Source of the DNA: Anaeramoeba flamelloides | Taxonomy: Eukaryota; Metamonada; Anaeramoebidae | Assembly: GCA_027625915.1 (NCBI GenBank) | Contig: JANTQA010000036.1 | Coordinates: forward strand, 8,453,001-8,517,000 | Direction of reading: 5' to 3' | DNA: 64,000 bases | Shown here: positions 1 through 12,300 of the stretch, in pieces | Layout of the letters: each line of letters starts with the position of its first letter | Numbering within the stretch: the stretch's first letter is position 1 | Position numbers and translations under genes: made by a program | Notes under the pieces: model-generated | What the model was told of the DNA's origin: nothing | Database searches by the model: none | Seen by the model: the letters and a program-made list of their open reading frames with translations, nothing else

Positions 1-1109
1 TTTAAATTTAGAGAAATATAGAGTATTGTTAATCCCATAAAAAAACTCATATTGTTGTGAAATTAACTTTGTCACAACCGATCTTGGTAAATAAAATCGT
101 GATAAATTGAAAACAATTTTCAATAGACATCGAATTTTGGTATTGGTATTGTATTAAATCAAACGGGTTATTTTCTCACTAGGAATTTTGAAAAACAAGA
201 GTTGGGTACTTGTATAAGAAATAGTGTTTACCAAAAAAAAATGCTAAAAAATTAAAAAGAGAAGTTCGAAAATATTTTATTATTCTTAAAAAAATTTCTA
301 GATACTTGTCAATAAATATAAAAGTTCTTATTTACAAGTTCTTAAAAATATCTATTTCATTTGATCAAGAGTTGGTAAACCTTTTGAACATCTTTATTTC
401 ATTAATAAAAGTTATAATTTTTCGTTAAATTCCTTTATAGAAATTTAGGGTTTAGATTTTTTGCAGTCTACTTATCCCTCTTTCATCAATATATATATAT
501 ATCAAAATATATATAAAAGAATTTCGATCAGAAAAATCTTTTTAATATTTTTTTTCAATAGGATTGTAATAGAAAACATTGTTATTTTTTCCAACAAAAA
601 AAATAATTAAAAAAATTGATCATTGTTAATTTACTGTTTTAAAAAAGAAAGAATAGAAATTTTGATAATTGTTAATTCGAACCTGTATGTTAACTAGTTT
701 TAAATAACTTGTATAACATTTTATGAATTAAGTTTTCATAAACACTTTATAATAATTATCAAAAAACATTGATTTTTTTTTCTTAGTTTTTATTCTTTTT
801 TTCCAATTTTGTAAATTCATAAAAAAAAATTGAAACCAAGATTCAAAAAATTAAAGATTAAAAAAAAAGAGAGAATATACTTACAAGTATTTTTTTGAGG
901 TATTGATTGTATTTTTATGGTCATTGCTATTTAAGGGTGAATAATAATTTTTTGTTCAAAAACAAAAAAAAAAAATTTTTTAATTTTTTTTTCAAAATTA
1001 GATCTTTAGTTTTTGTTTTGAAAATAATTCCAATAAAATCGCAATTTCTTTGGTTAAATTTGGGTTCTTCAAGAGGTAATTTTTTAAAAAAAAAATAAAA
1101 AAAGTAAAT
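1..1109. other. AT-rich stretch, no gene seen
   Basis: Homopolymer-rich A/T sequence. Short open frames on both strands near 907-1166 are Phe/Lys/Asn-rich and show no domain, and the minus-strand one runs across the tRNA. I see no repeat family from the rest of the window here. Confidence 0.6.
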
Positions 1110-1180
1110 TGCAAAATCGGGGAATCGAACCCCGGCCAACGGTTTGGAAGACCACCATTCTGCCACTGAACTAATTTTGC
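1110..1180 (-). tRNA. trnG-UCC: tRNA-Gly (anticodon UCC)
   Basis: Read on the minus strand this folds as a complete cloverleaf. The acceptor stem is GCAAAAT with ATTTTGC, the D stem is GTTC with GAAT, and the anticodon loop CTTCCAA carries TCC, which reads GGA codons. The T arm is CGGGG-TTCGATT-CCCCG and the discriminator is A. The pol III internal promoter is intact: A box TAGTTCAGTGG and B box GGTTCGATTCC. A run of T on the minus strand just past the 3' end can serve as the pol III terminator. There is no intron. Its neighbour about 1 kb away is the plus-strand atg8 gene, so the two are divergently transcribed. Confidence 0.96.
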
Positions 1181-2170
1181 TTTTTACATTTTAAATTAGC
1201 ATTTTTAAATTCATAAATATTTTAATCATTATATCATTCATATATAAAATAGATCTGATTTTTCACACTTTTTGCTTTTGTATAAAACAAAAACTTTGAA
1301 AACTTAAACATTACAAAACATCAGTAAAAGGTGTCATCAAATCATATACTATAAATTCAGGCCTACTAATTAATATACAATCTGAATAAAACCATTTATT
1401 TTGTAACATCAATAATAATACAAGATATTACAATCATTTAAAAATAGAAACATAACTAATTTTATTCCAACAAACAAAAATATATTCTTTTTTGGATGAC
1501 AAACAAAAACTCTAAAATCAAAACTTAAGATTTTTCTAAAAACCAACATCTTTTTCTATACATTTTATCAGGAAACATAATGACATTCTTTGTATGGCAT
1601 AAGAAAACCATATAAAACTCTGAATAAAAAAATTATAAAGAAAACTCAACAATTATTAGATCACATCCAAAATTTTAAACTTCACTTAAAATAGAATTAA
1701 TAATTAACATACTTCTGATATATTCTAATAAATTTCAAAAAATTTTTAGTTCAATTTTCATTTTTTTACAATCTTCGAACTGTTTCTTATCAAACAGCCC
1801 ACTGTAAAAGAATATTTTGAAGAAAAACTAATTTTACAAAGTTTCCTTAACATATGACTTCATAAAATGCTTTATTCAAAGTTTAATCATAAAAATTTCA
1901 AAAAAGGAAAATCAAGTAAAATTTTAAACATTTCTTGCAATTAATCAGTATTTTTAATAAAATTTTTGGAATATTACCAACCAAAAATAACTTACTTTTC
2001 TTTCAAATTAAACCAACTCTCACACAAGTTCTTGAAATAAAACTTAAAGTTATAAAAAATATAAGACCACAAAACAAAATTAGCCCCTTTTCAATTAAAA
2101 GAATTATATTTACATTTTCCAATATTTTTTTATTTTTTGTACTTTTATTATTAATTAATTTTTGTTTTTT
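1181..2170. other. Spacer upstream of atg8
   Basis: About 1 kb of AT-rich sequence between the tRNA and the first atg8 exon. The open frame 1935-2174 is Ile/Leu/Phe/Asn-rich, shows no domain and abuts the atg8 start, so I treat it as 5' flank. The atg8 promoter should lie here, but I recognise no specific element. Confidence 0.5.
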
Positions 2171-3215
2171 ATGAGCTCTTATAAAGAAGAACACTCGCTT
2201 GAAGGTACCAATGATTGTTTTTAGTCCAAATTTTCAATCACTTTCTTATTTTATTGGTTTAATTTCACCTATAACAAACAAAACAAAACAAAACAAAATA
2301 GAAAGAAAATCTGAATCTGGGAGAATAAGATCCAGGTACCCTGATCGAATTCCTGTAAAAACCTATTTTTTAACCTTTTTTCTGAAACCACCTTCCCAAA
2401 ATAAAACCAAAACTATTTTGTTCTACAATTAAAAAAAAAAAAATTTTGTGATCGACTATTCAAACTTTATGTCTCTATTTCCTTCTCTTTTTAGATAATT
2501 TGCGACAAAGCCGAAAAGAGTAAAATTGCAGGAATTGATAAAAAAAAATTTTTGGTACCACAAGGTAAATAATTTTTTTCTATTTTTGAAAAACCTTTTT
2601 CTTCGCGTTATTCATTTTTGTTTTTTTCTTCTTTTTTACCAATTAAAAAATCTGTTTTTTATTTTATTTTTTATGATAAACAAATCAAAGATCTGACTGT
2701 TGGTCAATTTAGTTATATCATTCGAAAGGTTTGAAATACAATTTAATATTTGTTTTTTTATTTTTGTTTTGTTAAAAATCAGAAAAAAATGTTCCAAACC
2801 AAAATTTTCTAAATTTAAAAACAAAAAAAACAAAAAAAAAACAAAAAAAAAACAACAAAAAAACAACAAAAAAACAACAAAAAAACAACAAAAAAACAAA
2901 AAAAAACAAAAACGAAATTAGAGAATCAAACTTTTACCTGAACAAGCAATGTTTATTTTATGTAAAAATATGATGCTCCCAACATGTAATTATTTTTTTT
3001 TTTCTTTTTCTTTTTACGAAATATTTCAACCCAATCTCAAAATTGTTTTGTTTCATTTCCCTACCTTATTCTTTTTGGTGGATCTAAACCTAACAAAAAT
3101 CCATTATTTTTTTGTCTAATTAGCAATGTCAATGTCTAATGTTTATGAAGAAAGTAAAGACGAGGATGGTTTCTTATATTTAACATATAGTGGTGAATCT
3201 ACTTTCGGATTTTAA
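2171..3215 (+). CDS. atg8: Atg8/GABARAP-like ubiquitin-fold autophagy protein, six exons
   Basis: Exons are 2171-2204, 2302-2354, 2495-2564, 2691-2728, 2922-2985 and 3124-3215. All five introns start GT and end AG, and the phases close to give 116 codons. The protein reads as a full-length Atg8: YKEEH near the N-terminus, RSRYPDRIP, then [26 protein letters not shown], and [14 protein letters not shown] at the end. Known members are about 117 residues, so nothing is missing. Family knowledge: Atg4 trims the tail to a C-terminal Gly, which is then joined to phosphatidylethanolamine on autophagosome membranes. Here Gly115 is followed by one residue, Phe116, so trimming should be needed. KKFLVP corresponds to the LIR-docking strand. 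Intron 4 holds an A-rich AAC-unit repeat. No exon exceeds 92 bases, so ORF finding misses the gene. Confidence 0.95.
2818..2912 (+). repeat. AACAAAAAA-type simple repeat in atg8 intron 4
   Basis: Short units of AAC and A-runs repeat for about 95 bases inside the fourth atg8 intron. An open frame crosses it (Lys/Gln/Asn-rich), but the Atg8 alignment resumes only after the acceptor at 2920-2921, so it is intronic low complexity. Confidence 0.8.
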
Positions 3216-3719
3216 GTGAGAATTTATTTTTCTACCCAATTAAAAATAATTCTACAAACACATGTCTTATCTTTTTTTTCATAAAGACGACACCAAACCC
3301 AATATTGAACTTTTTTAATATTTATTTTATTTTTGGAACTTTTCTTTTTATATCTCTGGAAACACAGACAAATAATTTTTAATAATAAACAAAATATGAT
3401 CCCTTTTTTATTTCTTTCTTTATTTTTTTTTATTTATTATTTTTATTCCAAAAATTAGAAACAACCAATTATAAAGAGATTTTAAAGAAAGAAATCACTT
3501 GAACATCATCTTTTGATTAATTTAGATATATATATATATATGTTTGGATTTGGATCTGGGTATGCATATATATTATTTCTTAATAACAATAAATTGAATA
3601 TAACCTTTTCCACTTCTTTCCAAATTTAAAGTACGGACTTCCAATATAAAGCCTTTTTAAATAACCTCCTTAAATTTGTTTGAAATATCTTTTTTTAAAT
3701 TAAAAAAAAAAAACATTAA
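3216..3719. other. atg8 3' flank, nothing recognised
   Basis: AT-rich sequence with a short (AT)n run near 3527-3541. No coding, no RNA gene and no inverted repeat was seen. The atg8 polyadenylation site should lie at its left edge. Confidence 0.5.
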
Positions 3720-4960
3720 GGGATCATTCTTCTACGACAACAAGGCAAAATTTTAGAATATGTTATTGGTGGTATTCTCTACTTAAAAGTTTTGTATATG
3801 CAAAGTGTCAAAAAATTCTGATCGACTAAGAAAGCCATAAAAGAAAATTAGTTTAGTGAGATCAATTTTTTTAATCCATTTTTTCTGAAAAAGAAATCTA
3901 TTAAATTCATTTTATTTCTCTCATAGTAACAAGATTTTACCCCGTTTATTGTCATTTTGATCATTATTATACAAGAAAAAGTCTTTGTTACCAGTAATAT
4001 TAATATAAAGATTTTTTATCAACTTATTGAGCCATGTTGGGAATTTATTCATAAAGCACAGTTTGGCTTTCGAAAAAAATTTGATATTCGTATCGTGGTA
4101 TTAAACTTTTTAAATATATACAATCAGATAAAAACAAATAATGGAAATGGGAATGATATAAACCATATTATAATGATTGATATAGCAAAATGCTTTGACT
4201 CAATCAGTTTTAAAATAATTAGAAAAACAATAAAAAATTTTTTTAAATAAAATTATTCAACTATTTTTATTAAAATATAATCAAGGTGAAGGACTTGGTA
4301 TATTCCAAGGAGATCCCTTATCACCGATGATATTGGCTCTTATTTCACATTTTCTATTATTAAAAATAATACCATTAACAAATCATTGTCAAATGTTTGT
4401 AGATGATTTAATTTTAATCATAAAAGGGAATATAAATCAAATAAATGGAAAATTAATTTTAATATATCAAGGAATTATTGTCCAATTTGGATTAAAACCT
4501 AATAAAGATAAAACAGAAATTACTAAAGATTTATCAAAGATTAAATATTTGGGAATTTATTTGGAAAAAATTTCAGTTTAGTCTATAATTTAAAAAAGGT
4601 AAAAGAAACTTATAACAAATCTAAACAATTATTCAGTAACAATTTTCTGAATAATAATCTACTAACAAATAATTCGAAAAATTAGATTATTTAAATCTTT
4701 GATATTAAGTCAATTAACGTATGGATTAGAAATATATAATTATAAATTATCAACACTAAACTACTTAAAATTCTTGAATTAACACATGTATTACCGAAAT
4801 ATGCAAAATAAACAGAAACACACCAGTTCTTATTTATAAAACAGAATTTAAATTTGAAAATTTGGTAATATCAATTAATAAAAAGAAATTCAAATTCAAA
4901 AAAAAATTAAAAAAATTATATCTTCTTTCATTAGAACAATTAATCAAAGAATAAACAATA
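3720..4960 (+). mobile_element. LINE-like (non-LTR) reverse-transcriptase remnant
   Basis: Two adjoining open frames, 3957-4250 and about 4260-4581, carry the reverse-transcriptase core in the right order. They show AQFGFRK, then MIDIAKCFDSI (first catalytic Asp), then GIFQGDPLSP, then QMFVDDLILI (the YADD box with FV in place of YA), then a Lys-rich stretch with YLGI. QGDPLSP is typical of R2/L1-type elements rather than group II introns. The core is split between frames, and the flanking frames quickly hit stops. I see no endonuclease or zinc-knuckle domain, so this is a dead, truncated copy. Sequence from about 3730 to 4000 resembles 54057-54345. The limits given are approximate. Confidence 0.7.
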
Positions 4961-5055
4961 AACTTAATTGGAAGTCGGAGAGTTTAAAGTTCTTAAAAAA
5001 GAAATTTATAATTATAATTATAATGATTTGTTGAACTCTACTCGTTGTAAATGTA

Positions 5056-5740
5056 GTTAGGTTTTCCATAATTCAAAAGAATTGACAAAAATCTTTGATT
5101 TTACTCAATTCTTATAAATTTTGGAAAACCTAGATACTTTTTGTTAGGCTTTTTTTAATTTGAGAAATAAAAAGAACATTTATTGAAATTTTCCGTTTAT
5201 TTCTTAAATTAAAAAAAAAAGACAGCTAGCTTTTCCAGAATTTAAAAGAATTGAGTAAAATCTTTGATTTTTCTCTATTCTTTTGAATTCTGAAAAACCA
5301 CAGTTAGGTTTTCTTGAGGTTTTTTGTTTATTTGAAAAATTGATGGATTTAATAAATGTTCTTGTTATTTCTCAAAGTAAAAAAAACCTAGAACACTTCA
5401 CAAATAAAATAGAAAACCCCAAGAAAACCTAAGGCACTTGACAACACTTTTCGTTAGGTTTTCCAAAATTTAAAAGAATACAGTCAGTTCCACTTTTAAG
5501 GCACAAACATGCTACGGAATTTAAGGCAAAAAAAATCTCAAATTAAGGCACAGAATTAAGATTTTAGTAAAATAAATTGTAAAAATTAAAATTACAAATT
5601 TTGTACCTTAATTTGAGTTTTTTATGTGCCTTAAATTTAGTTGAAAGTTTGTGCCTTAAAAGTGGAACTGACTGTAGAGTAAAATCTTTAATTTTATTCA
5701 ATTCTTTTGAATTTCAGAAAACCTAGACACCCCACAAAAA
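5056..5740. repeat. Tandem hairpin array, with a MITE inserted in one unit
   Basis: Three palindromic units of about 70 bases occur here. Each opens with GGTTTTCC plus an AT-rich arm, turns around AAATCTTTGATTTT, and closes with GGAAAACC. Units lie near 5059-5130, 5229-5305 and 5455-5730. Between them sit longer hairpins built from AAATAAACAGAAAATTT-like arms. The third unit is split by a 194-bp MITE at a TA. The same hairpin types recur at 41.0-42.3 kb and 60.6-60.9 kb. Confidence 0.75.
5481..5674. mobile_element. MITE family A copy 1 (TA-flanked, ~195 bp)
   Basis: Terminal inverted repeat CAGTCAGTTCCACTTTTAAG reads back at the right end, and TA lies at 5479-5480 and 5675-5676. It splits a hairpin-array unit whose uninterrupted relatives at 5229-5305 act as the empty site. 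The inner arms form a near-complete palindrome around an AT-rich centre. TA duplication and the short palindromic body fit a Tc1/mariner-type non-autonomous element (inference). Confidence 0.9.
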
Positions 5741-8074
5741 TATTTCGCAATAACTAAAAACCAAACAATTATTTATTAACAACTCAACGATATATCAAGT
5801 TATCGATCAAGTTCAACAATTCTAAAATTCAGAACATTTATTAACTGCTTAAAAAGATAGTACTATGTAATAAATAAAAATTCAAATAAATTTTGTCTTT
5901 TATGTTTAAAATATAAACAATAAGAAATAATAGAAAATATTGATAATTTTTTAGGGTATATCCTTCCTATGAAATAGATAGATTACTTTTTCTGAATAAG
6001 TTAAAAGAATTAATGTTTTTTATAAAATAATTTTAAATTATAGTTAAAAATTATTTTCGTATATTAATAATTATAAAATCTATGATTTTTCACTTAAATT
6101 TTCTGAAAGGCGTTTTAAGTAAAAGGACAACTAGAGTGTAATTTACACTTCTTCAAAGATAAAAAAAAATATAAAGATTGTTTTTCTTTTTTGAGAACAA
6201 AATTTTGGTTAACCAAAAAATATATATATATATATTCAAAGGATTAAAAAATAATTGTATTTTTTTAAGAAAAATAGTTATAATAATTAGATTTATAAAG
6301 TCATCCAAAATTTTTTAATAGAAATTTTGTTTTTGTATTAAGATGAAATTTAATTTTTCAAAATAAAATTTTCTTCAAGATATTTGGGAATTGGTTAATT
6401 TTATCCACAAAATTCAAAATCAATTTTTTATGACAAAAATGAATTAAATTGTTATAAGGATTCTTGTGAATAAGACCGAACAATTTGTTAAAAAAAATTT
6501 TAAAAATTGAAAATTTTTTTTCATTTTTTTTTCATTTTTTGGAAATCTGACAACAACTTTTTTAAAATAATAAAGAAAAAAAAAATTTGCATAATAGATC
6601 TCAATTTAATTGATAAAATGTAGTTAGACTTCTATCAAATATCCATTTATTGAATCACCGATTCTTAAATTGGTTTTATAGACTGAGATTTGGATTGAAA
6701 TATTTATCAAAGAAAAAAAAACTAAATAAAAAAATTTACTTTCAAAATTAATACTTTCCAACATCAAAAAAAAAATAGGTTTTCCCATTTTCAAGATTTA
6801 ATTCACTTGTGAAACAAAATAATAGGTTACTTTTTTTGGTTTTATATTCGAAACATACCAATTTTGAATTTCAAAAAATAGACAAAAAAAAGTAAATTGT
6901 TCAAATAAGGTTAGCTCACCCATTTCATAAGTCGAAACACAAATTACAAAAAAAAAAAAAAATTTAAAATCTTTACAAGATTTCATTTTATTTTCAAAAA
7001 TACTACCCTCTTAAACAACCTTTTGATATTTAAACCATTTTTCAGAACATTTTTCTTATATAATTTTCATTAATTACAATGAAATCAAATTTATTAATAT
7101 TACATGATTTGTCTCGTTAGAAATCTTTTATTAAACATCAAAAGATTCTAAAAATGAAAAAAAAAAAAAACATTTTTATTTTTTTTTCATTTTCTAAATT
7201 TGTTTATTTTTTTTCAAATTTTTTTGGTTTTAATACATTTTATTTTGTAAAAGATCATATTGAAAAAAAAAAAAAAGATCTTTGTAAAGACAAATAATTA
7301 CTATGAAAAGTTAGACTTAGTAATATCTTTTAATATGAATTATATTATTAGCCAAAAATCTTCTTTTTAATTTTTTTTTTTTCCAATAATAAAAAAACCC
7401 ATAATGCTCATTTCAAAAATTGTTACTCACTTTTTTTAAGTTTTCGGTTTTATTTTTTTATAATTTTTCAAATATCGACCTTTTACTACTTATAAAAATA
7501 AAAATATGAATTAAGAATAAGATTTAATAATTTGTTAGACTGAAATACAAAAAAATAATTTTTTTATCCATTTATTATTTCCGGTTAGTCACAATTGTTC
7601 AAATAGAGTTCAAAAAAAGAAGATCCAAAAAATTACAAACTTATACCAGTAATTCATTGATTTCTCAAAAAGTTTTCAAAAGAAAATATAATACCACCTT
7701 AAAATTTTTGGAGAGTAAATCCATTATTATAGGTAATTATCAAAATTATTTACTTAAAATTTCCAAAATACAAATTTTATATTTAAAGAATAATTAGGGG
7801 GTATAATATTACAATTCGCCAAATTTCAAAATTAGGGGCAAACTTTTATTATTATTATTATTTTCTTTTTTCATATGTCTTTTAAAAAATACAATGATTA
7901 TACAATATTTTTATTTATTAATCTATATTGGTTATTATCTCGAAACAAATTTAATACAATATATTATTATTCAAAAAAAAAAAAAACACAATTAAATTAT
8001 TTTTTATACAATGAAAAATCTGTCCTATTTTTGTAATTAAGCTTATAAGAAATAACAGCATTCAATTCTATTTA
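5741..8074. repeat. Decayed dispersed repeat shared with 47.7-48.2 kb and 54.3-55.3 kb
   Basis: No gene is visible. Parts align by eye with other places in the window. About 6190-6445 (GGTTAACCAAAAA and onward) resembles 54366-54600. About 7260-7460, including ATAATGCTCATTTCAAAA, resembles 47800-48000. This suggests an old high-copy element, perhaps flanks of the LINE-like remnant. The short frames here are A/T noise. Confidence 0.5.
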
Positions 8075-8272
8075 CATTCAGTTACACTTTTAAGACACAA
8101 ACTTTCAACGAAATTTAAGGCACAAAAAAATCTCAAATTAAGTCACTAAATTTGGAATTTTTTTTTTTTTACAATTTATTTTTACTAGAATTTGAATTTT
8201 GTGCTTTAATTTGAGATTTTTATTGTGCCTTAAATTTCTTGAAAGTTTGTGCCTTAAAAGTGAAACTGACTG
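8075..8272. mobile_element. MITE family A copy 2
   Basis: Termini CATTCAGTTACACTTTTAAG and its mirror ending CTGACTG, flanked by TA on both sides. About 198 bp, diverged from copy 1 mainly at the left terminus and in the T-run near the centre. Confidence 0.85.
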
Positions 8273-8274
8273 TA

Positions 8275-9943
8275 TAACAATTTTAAACTTGTAAGAACTG
8301 TATTTTAAAGTATAAAACTTTTATAAATCATTTTTTTTTCTCAATAAAATTTTGTAAAATAATTATAAATATCTTATTTTAAAGGCATGATTAACAGTAT
8401 TTCGATCTAAAATCTTTTTCAGTCTAACCAGTCCAGTTTTATTGAATGTATAGAATATATTCTATGAGTCTAATTCACTATTCTTCTCAAAATAAAAATT
8501 CCATTGTTATATCAAAATCATTTTTTCCATTATTTCAATTTTTTTTTTTTTTTTTTTTGATTTTTGATTTTTTTTCTTTTTCTTTTCTTTTTTCTTTTTT
8601 TTTAAAGTTAATTTGAAAAAAAAATGTTTTTTGAAATTCCAAATAAACTTTAAGAAAATATAAGCCTTTTAATTAGTTTTTAGATGAAAATATTTACTCT
8701 TACAAAATCATATTATCAACAATTTAAATTATCTAAAGAAATTTGGAAATATTATGAAAAACGTCTCAATAAAGAAATCTAAAATAATTTTTTGAAATTT
8801 TATTTTTTTAGCAATTTATTGTTTTTTTCATGTATTTATTTTATAAATATCAATTCAAATCTGAAAATAATTATTTTTCTTCTTTCTAAAAAATCTTCCT
8901 TGCGTTGATTGTAAAAAAAGTAGAATTTTAATTTATGGTTAGGACTACTTAAGTGAAATCGAGTTTAATATTTTATGTTAACTTTTATGTGAAAAATTTT
9001 GAATTTAAAAATGCCTTTTTTGAAAAAATGATAGTTTCAAGTAATATTTTTAATCCACAAGAATTAAAAATATTGAGTAAACTTTATTATTTCTATTATA
9101 CTGAATATTTCTTGTTCACAATTCCAATATAATAATTAGTAGAGATTCAAGGATAATTCCCAAAATGATGATTATTGCCAATGTAAATATCCAACCAAAC
9201 CAGTTAAATAGGTTTAAAACCACATAAAAAATATCTTTTGATCTGATCATGGGTAAAATTTCTTTCTTAACAGTTATTTTTCAAAATTGATTATTTCTTT
9301 GAAGATCTTTTGTATTCATCAAATTATTATTTCTCTAATTCTAAAATATTGTTAATATTTACTTGAAGTCTACTAAAATATGAACCTTGAATTAATTTTT
9401 TAAACACTTTTATGAAGATCATAATCACTATTTGTAATTTAAATAATATAAAATATAATATCAAAATTTCAAAAAATTATTCATCTTTTCAATTTCAACA
9501 ATTAGGAATCGAAATATTAATTATAAATTAATCTTGCACACATCAAAAAGAATAATTATTATGAATTGGAAAATTCTTTAAAATTCACAAAATAATAAAT
9601 TATCAAGAGGGGAAATATAATACATAAAGTTATTTTTAGATTAATTATTCTTATAAATTTTGCTAAATTGATGAGTTAAAGCCAATTATTTTTTTTCAAA
9701 AAATCCTCAAATAAATCCTATAATAATTTATAAGTTCTAAAATAAGAATATATTTTTATTTATGAAAATTTAAAAGAATTATATAGAAAAAACATGATTT
9801 CTTTGTAAAATAAAAAAAAAAAAACTTTCTTATGATTTTATTAATGATGAATAGGTTACTAAAACATTTCAAGTAAAAAAAAAAAAGGGAAATTAATATA
9901 TTAACCAAAAATTGTTTAATAATATTAAAATTATATTATCAAA
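8275..9943. other. AT-rich spacer, nothing recognised
   Basis: No open frame with domain character, no RNA gene and no strong inverted repeat was found over this 1.7 kb. Runs of T near 8537-8610 are the only low-complexity feature. Confidence 0.5.
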
Positions 9944-9945
9944 TA

Positions 9946-10140
9946 AAGCCAGTTCCACTTTTAAGGCGCAAACTTTCAACGAAATTTAAGGCACAAAAAA
10001 AATCTCAAATTAAGTTACTAAATTTGGAATTTTTTTTTACAATTTATTTTACTTGAATCTGAATTTTGTGCTTTAATTTGAGATTTTTATTGTGCCTTAA
10101 ATTTAGTTGAAAGTTTGGGCCTTAAAAGCGGAACTGACGG
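9946..10140. mobile_element. MITE family A copy 3
   Basis: Starts AGCCAGTTCCACTTTTAAGG and ends with the mirrored GCCTTAAAAGCGGAACTGAC. It has the same internal layout as the other copies, with slightly eroded ends, so the flanking TA is less certain on the right. Confidence 0.8.
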
Positions 10141-10392
10141 TTAAATAAATTGCATTTTTAAATTTTATGACACTATTAAATAAAAAAATGAAATAGGTTA
10201 TACCAATGAAAACTGAAATGATATTTTAAAAATAGATTTTTAAAAAAACAATAATTATTAAATTTTTTTTATGAGATCTCGAGAATAATTCATTTTGACG
10301 AATATTTTACAATAATGTTATATCCAAGTAATTCGTATCTATTATTTTAATAAAATCTCTTAATAGCAGTGAAAGTATTTAGTCTTGCACAA

Positions 10393-10738
10393 GAGTAAAT
10401 CTGAATATTGTAAATAATAGAGTTTTTACAATTTTTGAGATAAATAAAGAGTTCCATGCAATTATCCATGTTTTGGTGATAGTTAAAGATATCTCTGTTT
10501 TGATTATTATTATCAAATGAATTTTAAATAGTAAATCGTTTTGTAAATACCTTTACAGTGTTGGAAAAATGATTTTTTTTTTTAAATTAAAAAATTAGTC
10601 TTTACCAAACGATTTTTTGATTAAAATTCTTATTAGCCTATTAAGATAATCAGAATTTATATTTATTCGAACCAAATTAGGGGAAATAGATGGAACTCTT
10701 TACAAATCTCTAAAATTGTAAAAAATCCATTTTTAACA
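10393..10738. mobile_element. MITE family F copy (TIR GAGTGTAAAT-type)
   Basis: Left arm GAGTAAATCTGAATATTG continues with TAATAGAGTTTTTACAA and AGATAAATAAAGAGTTCCAT. The right arm mirrors it (ATGGAACTCTTTACA, then CTCTAAAATTGTAAAAA). It is related to 41387-41753 in both arms and centre. Its right end abuts MITE A copy 4. Confidence 0.65.
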
Positions 10739-10740
10739 TA

Positions 10741-10937
10741 TAGTCAGTTCCACTTTTAAGGCACAAACTTTCAACTAAATTTAAGGCACAATAAAAATCT
10801 CAAATTAAAGCACAAAATTCAGATTCTAGTAAAATAAATTGTAAAAAAAAATATTCCAAAGTTTGTGCCTTAATTTGAGTTTTTTTTTGTGCCTTAAATT
10901 TAGTTGAAAGTTTGTGCCTTAAAAGTGGAACTGAATG
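10741..10937. mobile_element. MITE family A copy 4
   Basis: Terminus TAGTCAGTTCCACTTTTAAG and its mirror ending GTGGAACTGAATG, flanked by TA at 10739-10740 and 10938-10939. Open frames crossing it on both strands come from the palindrome. Confidence 0.87.
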
Positions 10938-11840
10938 TAATTCCATATTTATTCTTGTGTATATCTCAAAAAATAGCCTCCATAAAAACATTCAAGAAAT
11001 TTCTCAAAATTTAAAGAATTTTTTTTTTTTTAAAGATTATTTTCTCAGAAATTTTACTTTTATATATATCAGTAAAATTAAAGTTTTTCTCGCTATTTTT
11101 TTTTTTTTTTTAACCTTCCAGAACTTAAGATCACCAATTTAATTTATTATAAACAATCATATATTTAAATTTTGAGAGTTGTTATGATGTTGTTATCCCC
11201 TTAAGTGATCAAAGAAATATGTAAAAAAACAATTATCAAAAATGAGATTGGTTTTGTAAAATTATATTATTAAAAATTGAAATTCGAAAAATAATATTTT
11301 AAATATATCAATTTGATTCAAAAAATAAAGTTTACTATCCCTTTAAATTTTGAGAGAACCAATAAAAAGAAAGAGAAAAATTTCAAAAAAGGAAAAATAA
11401 CTAAAAATTTCAAACAAATTCCATTTTTATATCAAAATTTAATTGAAAAGATCGGTTCACTTACTTTAAAATTGATTTAACAAATAGGAGTTATTGAATA
11501 GTTATATGTTCTATTGAAACAAGCATAAGAAAAAAGTACATGTTAAATTTGAAAGACAGGTTGGCGACTCTCGGAAAGGGTATTTGAGTCTATTAATGGA
11601 TTCATTTACAATCAAAAATGTTTTTTATGAGTTCACTCAAATAAAAGTGCACTAACCATACCAAAGATCTATAAGTGAACATATTATTATCACAGTATTG
11701 CTGTCATTTTTTTCAAAAGGTTACAAAAATCTCTTCAAGCCAACCAAAAAAAATAAATTGAAGAAATTCGGTAACTCCCAAGTATTTCTTAGTAATTAAA
11801 CAAAAACAACCACAACAGATTCAAAAATATAGATCGACTA
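10938..11840. other. 5' flank of the BEACH gene
   Basis: AT-rich sequence with a comparatively less extreme patch near 11540-11720. No repeat family member or domain-bearing frame was seen. The promoter of the BEACH gene should lie here, but I cannot name an element. Confidence 0.45.
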
Positions 11841-12259
11841 ATGGTATTTAGTTGGTTAAGATCTTCGAAAAGATCTGATTCTCAAGAAAATCACGAAACA
11901 CAAAACAAACAAGTCGGCTTAAATAGGCTTAAAAAAGAACAAAAGCTGAAGAAAAAGAAAATCAAACAATTCAGCACTTTGACATTCTTACCGCTTTTAG
12001 ATGAAATTACAAACACACCTAATGTTATGAATTCTGAAATTATGGATCAACTTATAAATAAATTCTATAGCGAAGTTGTAGAAAATAACTCTCCACAAAT
12101 GAAAATCGAGTAAATTTCTTTTTTTGAAAAATTCCAAACAACAAACATTTTTAAAAAATAAAAAATCTTTTGTTTTTTTTCTCATTGAGGCTAAATTTCA
12201 AAAAAGCCTCTTTCTTTTTCTCACTTCCCCTTCTTTACATTTTATTTGAAAAACAAAAA

Positions 12260-12300
<41 letters not shown>

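Noticed and set aside
907-1166. Overlapping small frames on both strands
   Set aside because: Lys/Asn/Phe-rich noise; the minus-strand one reads through the tRNA.
2636-2921. Lys/Gln-rich and Phe-rich frames
   Set aside because: They lie in atg8 intron 4 and its exon 4 and arise from the AAC/A simple repeat.
5056-5740. CRISPR-like spacing of repeated palindromes
   Set aside because: Unit and spacer lengths are irregular, spacers are themselves hairpins, and the genome is eukaryotic.
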